From: Thermoplasmata archaeon
GTDB lineage: Archaea; Thermoplasmatota; Thermoplasmata; Lutacidiplasmatales; UBA184
Reading direction: 5' to 3'
DNA length: 36,826 nt
NCBI GenBank assembly: GCA_022750115.1
Contig: JAKIWI010000003.1
Coordinates: 1-36,826, forward strand
The notes beneath the pieces were generated by a model. It was not told the origin of the DNA and made no database searches. It saw only the letters and a program-made list of their open reading frames with translations. The position numbers were made by a program, and so were the translations under genes. Positions 30,133-36,826 of this stretch are shown piece after piece; position 1 is the first letter of the stretch, and each line of letters opens with the position of its first letter.

Positions 30133-31587
30133 ATGCCGGGGGGCGGGGGGACCAGCGCCACCGGACGACGCCTCCTGATCTTCGGCCTGGACGGGGTCCC
30201 CCCGGAGCTCCTGTTCGACCGCCTGCTTCCGAGGATGCCGAACGTCCAGGCCCTGGTCGAACGCGGCGTCCGCGCGCCGCTGCGGACGACCGACCCGCCC
30301 ATCTCGGTGCCCGCCTGGCCCGTGATGTTCACCGGCGTGGACCCTGGTACCCTCGGCCTCTACGGGTTCCGCCACCGGCGGCCCCACTCCTACACGGACA
30401 TGTACCTCCCGGCGTCATCCGACGTTCCGGTCCCCACGATCTGGCAGATCCTCTCCGAGCGGGGGCGCCGGGTCGCGGTCGTCGGGATGCCGCTCGGGTT
30501 CCCTCCGCCGGCGGTGAACGGCGTGTATGTCTCGGATTTCCTGACGCCGCCCGGGAGCGAGGTCACCACGTTTCCGCCGGAGCTCCGCGCCGAGCTCGAC
30601 CGGCCGGGCGAGCCGTACCTGTACGACGTGGCGTTCCGTTCGGGGGACCTCGACCGGGTGGCGCGGGAGATCTTCGAGATGACCCGCCGCCGGTTCCGGG
30701 CGGCGGAACGGCTGTACGACCTGGAACCCTGGGACGTATTCGCGCTCCACGAGATCGGCACCGACCGGCTCCACCACGCGTTCTGGAAGCATTTCGACCG
30801 GACCCACCCCCAGTTCCAGCCGGGCAACCCGTACGAACGGGTCGCCGAGGAGTACTACGCGCTCGTGGACGATGGGATCGGCCGGCTGCTGGAGCGGGTC
30901 GGGGACCGGACCGACGTGGTCATCGTCTCCGACCACGGCAGCATGGCGATGCGGGGTTGCATTTGCGTGAACCAGTGGCTCGAGGAGAACGGTTACCTGG
31001 TGCTCCGCCACCCCCCGGCCCGCCCGGGGACCCCCCTCGAGGAGTGCGACGTCGACTGGCGCCGGACGACCGCCTGGGGCGCCGGCGGGTACTACGCGCG
31101 CCTGTTCCTCAACGTCCGGGGCCGTGAGCCCGAGGGGGTCGTCGCCCCCGGCCAGGTCGACGCCGTTCGGGCGCAGCTCATCGAAGACCTCCAGCGCCTG
31201 TGCGGCCCCGACGAGGAACCGATCTCCGTCGAGGTCTTCCAGCCGGAGCGACTGTACCATGCGGTGGCGGGAGACTCTCCCGACCTCATGGTCTACTTCG
31301 ACGGACTGCGAATCCGCTCCGCCGGGACGATGGGCCACCCGACCGGATTCCTCCCGGAGAACGACACCGGCCCGGACGACGCCGTCCATGGCCCGTACGG
31401 CGTGTTCCTCTACGCTCCCGCCGGGGGCGGCGAGCCGAGAGTGCTCCCGGAGTTTCCCGTGGTCGATGTGACCCCGACGCTGCTCCGGATCCTCGGGGAG
31501 CCCGTGCCCGAGCACATGCAGGGCCGGGCCGTCGAGGCGGTCGCCGCGGGGGCGGCCGGACTCGCGCCGACCCCGAACGCGGCCTAG
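30133..31587 (+). CDS. Type I phosphodiesterase/nucleotide pyrophosphatase-like enzyme
   Basis: A metal-dependent phosphohydrolase of the alkaline phosphatase superfamily. Of 484 residues, the metal ligands are visible: D20 in FGLDGVP, a likely nucleophile Ser58 in PPISVPAW (position where Thr/Ser forms the phospho-enzyme), the HEIGTDRLHH segment (Asp and His), VIVSDHGS, and a late His in VHGPYG. The C-terminus VVDVTPTLLRILG is typical. No signal peptide or membrane helix is evident, so it probably acts in the cytosol; the substrate could be a nucleotide sugar, polyprenyl phosphate or other phosphodiester. It ends 44 bases from the convergent sulfatase-like gene, a member of the same superfamily. 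Confidence 0.88.
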   Translation: MPGGGGTSATGRRLLIFGLDGVPPELLFDRLLPRMPNVQALVERGVRAPLRTTDPPISVPAWPVMFTGVDPGTLGLYGFRHRRPHSYTDMYLPASSDVPVPTIWQILSERGRRVAVVGMPLGFPPPAVNGVYVSDFLTPPGSEVTTFPPELRAELDRPGEPYLYDVAFRSGDLDRVAREIFEMTRRRFRAAERLYDLEPWDVFALHEIGTDRLHHAFWKHFDRTHPQFQPGNPYERVAEEYYALVDDGIGRLLERVGDRTDVVIVSDHGSMAMRGCICVNQWLEENGYLVLRHPPARPGTPLEECDVDWRRTTAWGAGGYYARLFLNVRGREPEGVVAPGQVDAVRAQLIEDLQRLCGPDEEPISVEVFQPERLYHAVAGDSPDLMVYFDGLRIRSAGTMGHPTGFLPENDTGPDDAVHGPYGVFLYAPAGGGEPRVLPEFPVVDVTPTLLRILGEPVPEHMQGRAVEAVAAGAAGLAPTPNAA

Positions 31588-31631
31588 GCCAGCCCCGAGG
31601 CGGGCGAGCGTCGCGGCGGGGACGCATCCCC

Positions 31632-33170
31632 TCAGTCGTATCCCCAGGAACGCAGCCGAGCGTCGATCTCCGGCGCCAACGCGAGACCCGGGCCGACGAG
31701 GCCATGACCGATCGACTCGATCCCCTCGTACGGCTCGAACACCTCGCGGTGGAGCGCGTGCGCCTCCGCCTCGGAGCACTGCTCGGGCGGGTGGAGGTCG
31801 GGGTCGGAGCCCGACATCTCCCATCGGAAGACGGCGGAGGTCTCGAGGTCGAGGACGAGCTTCTCGGTGCCACGATAGGCCGCCAGCAATCGGTGGTTCC
31901 ACGTCGCGTCCGCTTGGATGCCCCGCAGCGAACGGTTCGGGTCGGAGGCGGGCGCCCCCTCGCAGAACACCGCATCGCCCGCCGGGTTCGCGGCGGCGAA
32001 CGGCATCGGGGCGGTACCCGTGTCGTCGAACGGCGCCCGGCCGCCCGCCGCCGCCTTGAACCAGGCGGGGAGCTCGCAGAGGCTGAACCAACGGTCGACG
32101 CGGTGCGGGAGCGAATGCTCCGCCGGGCCGGAGACGACGAGGGGGACCCGGGCGATCGAGTCGGTCGCCCCGCAGCCGTGGAAGACGTTCCCGCCCTCGC
32201 CGAACGATTGACCGTGGTCGGCCGTTACGACGACCAGCGTCCGCTCGCGCTCGCCCGCTTGCTCGAGGGCCGCGATCATCTGTCCCACCTTGCGGTCGGC
32301 CTGCTCGATCGACCAGAGGTAGCCCCCCAGCAGCTCCTCCCACGGGACCCGCTGCTGGAGGCCGGGGACGGCGAGAAGGTAGTAGCGGGGGGTGCGCGAG
32401 TACCACCGCGAGAGCGCGCCGACGCGGTGGCCGTTCGGGATGAGCGGGTACGGCTCGTGCGCGTCCACGAGGTTGACGAACGCGTGGAACGGCCGCGACG
32501 GGTCCCGCGTGCCGAGCCAACCGCGGAACGCCTCCGGGACGAACGAGTTGCAGACGTCGCGCTTGAAGGCGACCTCTTGCGGGTGGTTGACGAAGTTGAG
32601 GGGGACGATGAACGGGGGGATCCGCTCGAGGAGCTTGCGCATCCACGGCGAGTAGAGCGCCCCGCTGTGCGACGCGAACCAGTTCGCGGTCGTCCGCTCC
32701 TCGTCGGAGATCCCGATGCGCCGTGCGACGCGGTGCGCGTAGCCGTCCTCGAGGCCGTAGCCGCCCACGAGGTGGACCATCTCGGTGAACAGCGCGGTCT
32801 CGTACCCCCGGCGCGCGAGCCAGGACGCGGTCGTCTCGCGGGGCGCTGGCCCCCGTTGGAACGTCCGCCGGCCGTGCGCGCCGGGGTAGTCTCCCGTAAA
32901 CATCGACATGTGGGAGGGGACCGTCCAGTTGGCCGGGGCGACGGCGCCGGGGAACACCGTCCCGTCCTGCGCGAGCCGGTCGATCGACGGGGTGCGCGCC
33001 GTCCGGTCGCCGCCGTTGACGGCGAAGCTTTTCGCCCGCGCGCAGTCCAAGACGACGAACAGGATGTTCGGCGGGCGCGAGGGGGAGGCCTTTTCGGCGC
33101 CGGCAAGCGATGGGTCGGTCGCCGTGTCTCCCCGCGCGGTGGGAGGAGCCGGCCCTCCAAACGTGCTCAT
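31632..33170 (-). CDS. Sulfatase-fold hydrolase with Thr in place of the formylglycine Cys
   Basis: A 512-residue alkaline-phosphatase-superfamily enzyme. N-terminal NILFVVLDCARAKSF (D42) supplies metal ligands; the nucleophile region reads NWTVPSHMSMFTG (81-93). Classical sulfatases have C/S-x-P-x-R, modified to formylglycine; here T83 is at the Cys position and H87 at the Arg position, so this is probably a phosphohydrolase or phosphotransferase resembling LtaS-type enzymes that use Thr. TADHGQSFGEGG supplies further metal ligands. No signal peptide is seen; residues 1-33 are low complexity. ATG 33170 is supported by a TATA box 27 bases upstream, and a start at 33212 would overlap it. It lies downstream of two membrane proteins on the same strand. 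Confidence 0.86.
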   Translation of the reverse strand: MSTFGGPAPPTARGDTATDPSLAGAEKASPSRPPNILFVVLDCARAKSFAVNGGDRTARTPSIDRLAQDGTVFPGAVAPANWTVPSHMSMFTGDYPGAHGRRTFQRGPAPRETTASWLARRGYETALFTEMVHLVGGYGLEDGYAHRVARRIGISDEERTTANWFASHSGALYSPWMRKLLERIPPFIVPLNFVNHPQEVAFKRDVCNSFVPEAFRGWLGTRDPSRPFHAFVNLVDAHEPYPLIPNGHRVGALSRWYSRTPRYYLLAVPGLQQRVPWEELLGGYLWSIEQADRKVGQMIAALEQAGERERTLVVVTADHGQSFGEGGNVFHGCGATDSIARVPLVVSGPAEHSLPHRVDRWFSLCELPAWFKAAAGGRAPFDDTGTAPMPFAAANPAGDAVFCEGAPASDPNRSLRGIQADATWNHRLLAAYRGTEKLVLDLETSAVFRWEMSGSDPDLHPPEQCSEAEAHALHREVFEPYEGIESIGHGLVGPGLALAPEIDARLRSWGYD

Positions 33171-33194
33171 GGAGCTTCCGAGCGGCGGTCGTGA

Positions 33195-33200
33195 CTTAAT
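33195..33200 (-). promoter_or_regulatory. TATA-like box of the sulfatase-like gene
   Basis: ATTAAG on the minus strand (plus strand CTTAAT), about 27 bases before ATG 33170; implies its own leaderless promoter despite the upstream genes. Confidence 0.5.
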
Positions 33201-33261
33201 CCGACGGAACACGGCCTCCCGGAGTGAGAAGCCCGTAACCGAGCAGTCCGTCCGGGGCCGG

Positions 33262-35679
33262 TCAGCGACCCAGAATCACCCACTCGGAATTCTGGAACTC
33301 CGGGCGGAACCCGAATGTCGCCTCATAGTACGTCAGCTCGACGGAACCGTAGGTCCGGTTCGGCCAGAGCAGGAACGCGATCGATTGGTTGGTCAGAAAT
33401 GTGGGGGTGCTGAGCAGCGGAGGAAGGGGACTCGCCGGTCGCGACGCCCCCGGCGACGAGAACTCGAGGGTCACCCCGAACGGGGAACTACCGTTCGAGT
33501 CCGGCACGACCGCGTTCCAGCTCGCGGACGGGCCCGCCGCCTTGCCGGTCTCCCATCGCGGGGCGACCGAGAAGCCGACGGTCGTGTTCAGGTGGACGCG
33601 GTCGGGATACTGGCCGAGCTTGCCCGAAACGTCGACGGTGAGCCCGGTCACGCGCGTTACCGAAGAATCGATCGTGTCGGTCGCGAGCGTGGTCGAGTTC
33701 GCCGGCGGACCGGTGAGCCCGACGGTGAGCGAGCTCACCGAGACGCCCGGGTCCGGCGACACCCGGAACGTGACCGTGGCCGAACCGTCGGGCGACATCG
33801 CGCCCGTTTCGACGACCTTCGCCACCGGCGTCGTGTAGACGACCGTCAGCGCCCCGCCGGGGCTCCCCGGCGCGACGAGGACCGGCGGAGACCCGCCCGC
33901 CAGCGGGTAGGTGGCGACCCCGCCGGGCCCCGAGGCGTTCAGCTCCAGGTTTCCCGCCGGGAGGCGGACGGCGGGGAACGGCACGCCTTCGATGTACGGC
34001 GTGTACATCGGCGCCTGGCTCATCGCGCTCGTGGCGAAGCCTGAGAACGATAGGGCCGATTGCGGGCTGACGAGGGTGTACTGCGAGCAGAGCGCCCAGT
34101 ACGTCTCCTGGCTTTGCGTGACCTGGAACGGGTCGAACAGGAGCCAAACGGGCCCGACGGTCAACGCGTTCCGCTCCGTCAACGCCTCCGTCCACCGGGC
34201 CGAGGACGGTACCGTGAGGACCGTCCCGGCGCGCGGGTTCGCGTGGAGCCACCGCTCCGCCTGGAGGAACGGCGCGTCGTGGGCGACGGCGGTGCTGGCC
34301 GCCTGGTTGTTCTCGGTGACGGGCACGGTGACGAAGGCGGCCACGGCGAGCAGCGCGATGGCGACGGTGATCGATGTGATCGCGAACGCGGCCCGCGGAG
34401 CCGGCCCGGAGGGGCGCCACGGCGGCGCGACCGAGATCGAGGGACCAGCCCCGGGCTCGAGCCGGGGCGGGGCCACCGGCGCGGGCAGGAACGTCGACGC
34501 GAAACCTCGCTCCACCGCGAGAAGCGCGACCAGGAAGAACGGCAGCGGGAGGAAGTACAGTAGCCGCGTGTAGTCGGTATCGACGTGCGCGAGGTAGCCA
34601 ATGCCCGGGACCGCGAGGGCCGCGCTGAGCCAACCCGCGGCGATCACGAGCCGCGTGTCCGCGCGACCCGGAACGAGGTGGGCGAGCACCAACACGGAGA
34701 GGAGCGCGACCAGGGGCGCGAGCGCGAGGAGCGCGGCCGTGGGGAGCGGCGGAAGGTACACCGGCGTCCCGATCGGCAGCGCGGCCGGCGCCCGTCCGAG
34801 CGGGGAGAACAGTTCTCCGACGTTGTCGATGAAGTACGCCGCCGGATTCGCGGTGAAGTAGCTCGGGTGGGAGATGCCGAGCCGCGCGGTCACCTCCGAG
34901 AACCCGACGATGGCGACGCCGACGGCGGCGAGCCCGATCAGGTTGGCGCGATGGAGCAGGAACCGGAGCGCCACCTTCCTCGTGAGCAGCAGGAAGAGCG
35001 TCACCACGGCGAAGATACTGAACAGCTCGAGGGCCGAGAGGTCGTGGCCGAAGTACGTGAGGCCGAGGAACGCGTACATCAGGGCGCCGTCGCGCGTCCT
35101 CTTCGAGCGCACGAACGCGAGCATCGCGACCAGCGCCTCGTTCATCAACACGAACCCGAGGAGGTTCGGGTATCCGCCCCAGAACAGCATCTGGATCGTC
35201 GACCCCGAGAGTACGGCGAACCCGACGAGCGCGACCTGGAGGGGCCCCGACGTGAGGAACCGCCGGGCGAGGTGGACGACGGACAGGCCGTACAGCAGGA
35301 ACAGCCCGATCCCGAGGATGTCCGCGGCGACGAGCGGGTTCCCCGTCGCGAGGACGAGCCCGCCGAGGAACGGGAACATCAGCGGGGAGTAGAACAGGAC
35401 CTGGTTCGCCGGGTCGGGCGCGGTGGGGAGCCCGACGTAGCCGTACGAGATCGCGAGCCAGTGGCCGGGGTCGACCCCCGGCGGGACCGGGGCCTGTGCG
35501 AAGGCGAACGCGACGAGGGCGGTGGCGAACGCGACGAGGCCGAGCATCGGTACGAGGTACCACGCGCTCGCCGCGCCCCGGGGCCGGAGGAATCGGTGGA
35601 CGACCCCGAACGCCTGGCCCGCTTCCGTGGGTTCTGCGGCGGGCCCGGGCGGCAACATCACGTGCGCGGGGACGCTCAT
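33262..35679 (-). CDS. Multi-pass membrane protein with large extracytoplasmic C-terminal domain
   Basis: An 805-residue protein; the N-terminal 470 residues hold about 11-13 membrane helices in the style of GT-C glycosyltransferases and related proteins (first helix at about 40-62, a loop with YVGLPTAPDPANQVLFYSPL, then NPAAYFIDNVGELFSP). No clear DxD or Asp-Glu catalytic motif is evident in the first loop. A linker (about 405-440) and a final helix (about 435-458) lead to a C-terminal beta-rich domain rich in Ser/Thr and sequons. The C-terminal part, from AHDAPFLQAERWLH onward, aligns with the partial gene at 35732-36826. Either protein could build or export surface glycans. No TATA box is clear upstream, so it is probably transcribed with the preceding gene (52-base gap). 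Confidence 0.75.
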   Translation of the reverse strand: MSVPAHVMLPPGPAAEPTEAGQAFGVVHRFLRPRGAASAWYLVPMLGLVAFATALVAFAFAQAPVPPGVDPGHWLAISYGYVGLPTAPDPANQVLFYSPLMFPFLGGLVLATGNPLVAADILGIGLFLLYGLSVVHLARRFLTSGPLQVALVGFAVLSGSTIQMLFWGGYPNLLGFVLMNEALVAMLAFVRSKRTRDGALMYAFLGLTYFGHDLSALELFSIFAVVTLFLLLTRKVALRFLLHRANLIGLAAVGVAIVGFSEVTARLGISHPSYFTANPAAYFIDNVGELFSPLGRAPAALPIGTPVYLPPLPTAALLALAPLVALLSVLVLAHLVPGRADTRLVIAAGWLSAALAVPGIGYLAHVDTDYTRLLYFLPLPFFLVALLAVERGFASTFLPAPVAPPRLEPGAGPSISVAPPWRPSGPAPRAAFAITSITVAIALLAVAAFVTVPVTENNQAASTAVAHDAPFLQAERWLHANPRAGTVLTVPSSARWTEALTERNALTVGPVWLLFDPFQVTQSQETYWALCSQYTLVSPQSALSFSGFATSAMSQAPMYTPYIEGVPFPAVRLPAGNLELNASGPGGVATYPLAGGSPPVLVAPGSPGGALTVVYTTPVAKVVETGAMSPDGSATVTFRVSPDPGVSVSSLTVGLTGPPANSTTLATDTIDSSVTRVTGLTVDVSGKLGQYPDRVHLNTTVGFSVAPRWETGKAAGPSASWNAVVPDSNGSSPFGVTLEFSSPGASRPASPLPPLLSTPTFLTNQSIAFLLWPNRTYGSVELTYYEATFGFRPEFQNSEWVILGR

Positions 35680-35731
35680 CTTCCCCGTCCTTCGGCCACA
35701 TGCTGAGGCGCTCGGGGGGTGGCGTCGACCG

Positions 35732-36826
35732 TCATCCGGTAGCTCCGGTCGTCGCCGCGGGAGCCGGTAGGGGAGGCGGGAGGGCGAGGACGACCCATTC
35801 GGAGTTCTCGTACACCGTGCCGAGCCCGTACTCCTGGGCGAGGTCGCTCGCCTCGCTCGGCGGGAACAGCGGGCTGGCCCCGGGCGCGGTGGCGCTCCAC
35901 CACAGGACGAACCGGACTCCGAGGGTCTGCCAGATCGCGGGGGCCGAGTAGCTGCCGGGAACTCCTCCGGCCGTGCCGGCGGCGGACGGGGTGGCGAGCG
36001 CGAGCGCGCCCCCGACGGTGGCCGTGCCGTTCGTGCCCGCGGGAACGAACGCGAGGCGGGCGGCGGGGCCGCCCGTCCCCGGGTCGAAGCTCGTCGCTTC
36101 TCGGAGCGCCGTGATCGGGGTCACGTTGCCGTACGTCGTCGCCGGTCCGCCCGCGCCGGCCGGCGTCCACAGGAAGCTTCCGGGCGCGGGGTTCGGCCAG
36201 CAGAGCGCCGAGCTGCCGAGCGGAGCCGAGACCGCGACGTCGAGCTCGTCGACCGAGAACGGCGGCCGCGCCGACGCGGTGAACGTCGCGGTCAGACCGG
36301 GAGCGGTGGGCGCGAGCGTGACGGAGACGTTGAACCAGAACGCCCGCTCGGCGAACGAGACCTCCATCGGGCCCGTCGCCGTGTTCGGCAGGACGACGGT
36401 GGGTCGGACGGTGAGGTTGGCCGAGAACGTCGCCCCGGTCGCCGCGTCGTGGAGCCGGAGCTCGACCTCCGAGGGCGGCACGCGGAGGATCGGTCGGAGC
36501 ACTCCGGCCTCGTAGGAGGCGTAGCTCGGGACGCCGGTGTCCACGGCCGGTGCGGTTCCGTGTACCGACCCGTCGACCTCGCCGTTCGTGACCGAGAAAT
36601 GGCCCGCGAGCGCAAAGTAGGCGAGCTGCGAATCGAGCTGCTGGGCCGGATAGAACAGGAGCGCCGTCGTGGCGTACGGGGCGAAGGCGTTCTCCCCCGT
36701 GAGCGCCCCGAGCCACTTGTCGGCGCCGGGGACCGTGAGGGTCCCGCCGGGTGTGCCGGACGTTTGAATCGCGTGCACCGCGTCCAAGAACGCCGGATCG
36801 TGCGCGATCCGCGTAAACGTCGCCTC
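35732..36826 (-). CDS. Extracytoplasmic domain of a paralogous membrane protein (5' part missing)
   Basis: The frame is open to the right edge; the 364 visible residues begin EATFTRIAHDPAFLDAVHAI, which lines up with TAVAHDAPFLQAERWL of the next gene (33262-35679), as do GTLTVPGADKW with GTVLTVPSSARW, LLFYPAQQLDSQLAYFAL with LLFDPFQVTQSQETYWAL, and the ending NSEWVVLALP with NSEWVILGR. The missing N-terminus is therefore probably a multi-pass membrane half too. The rest is all-beta, Thr/Ala/Gly-rich with several NxS/T sequons, so it is likely outside the cell. The gene pair looks like a tandem duplication that has diverged well. The nature of any enzymatic activity is unknown. Confidence 0.75.
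   Translation of the reverse strand, partial: EATFTRIAHDPAFLDAVHAIQTSGTPGGTLTVPGADKWLGALTGENAFAPYATTALLFYPAQQLDSQLAYFALAGHFSVTNGEVDGSVHGTAPAVDTGVPSYASYEAGVLRPILRVPPSEVELRLHDAATGATFSANLTVRPTVVLPNTATGPMEVSFAERAFWFNVSVTLAPTAPGLTATFTASARPPFSVDELDVAVSAPLGSSALCWPNPAPGSFLWTPAGAGGPATTYGNVTPITALREATSFDPGTGGPAARLAFVPAGTNGTATVGGALALATPSAAGTAGGVPGSYSAPAIWQTLGVRFVLWWSATAPGASPLFPPSEASDLAQEYGLGTVYENSEWVVLALPPPLPAPAATTGATG

Overview
The window comes from a high-GC archaeal genome. Archaeal hallmarks are translation initiation factor aIF2-beta, deoxyhypusine synthase, a presenilin-type (A22) membrane protease, and TATA-like boxes about 24-37 bases upstream of many start codons, most with no Shine-Dalgarno sequence. 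Several genes look bacterial in type (class II lysyl-tRNA synthetase, valyl-tRNA synthetase with a C-terminal coiled coil, a PAS histidine kinase with receivers), as is common in mesophilic Thermoplasmatota-like or other acquisitive archaeal lineages. I cannot assign a genus from the sequence alone.

Layout. 1-711: 3' end of lysS. 716-1756 (-): exported, membrane-anchored protein of unknown function. 1821-2655 (-): small membrane protein plus two-winged-helix regulator, divergent from 2717-9527 (+), a tight five-gene run (ABC ATPase, ABC permease, ValRS, aldo/keto reductase, HAD phosphatase) with 4-8 base overlaps. 9598-12152 (+): aIF2-beta with a TRAM domain, presenilin-like protease, deoxyhypusine synthase, followed by tRNA-Lys(CUU) at 12253-12327. 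12389-15952 (-): exported acid-phosphatase/phospholipase-C-like phosphoesterase, a soluble protein of unknown function, and an Fn3-Fn3-PKD membrane protein. 16254-17673: AbrB-like protein (+) convergent with a degenerate Fic-winged-helix protein (-). 17852-21573: PKD-glycosidase surface protein (-) and another membrane-anchored surface protein (+), diverging from a 35% GC island. 21648-27102 (-): operon of a 1516-residue PAS histidine kinase and two receiver proteins. 27266-29483 (-): ATP sulfurylase and an HxlR regulator. 30133-31587 (+) and 31632-33170 (-): two convergent alkaline-phosphatase-superfamily enzymes. 33262-36826 (-): two tandem, related multi-pass/extracytoplasmic proteins, the second cut by the window edge.

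The most striking item is the kinase. After one divergent PAS domain it carries nine PAS domains in tandem, each exactly 124 residues (372 bp) with no indel, and two subtypes arranged A-BBB-A-BBB-A, implying growth by duplication of a four-domain block. It reads as a cytosolic multi-input sensor passing signal to two stand-alone receivers, with no DNA-binding output in the operon.

Other themes are a cell-surface cluster (PKD/Fn3 proteins, glycosidase, phosphoesterases, membrane glycan-type proteins) and a translation cluster (two synthetases, a tRNA, aIF2-beta, hypusination). Weak points are starts of minus-strand genes in this GC-rich DNA, where long antisense frames are abundant, and the proteins I could describe but not name.
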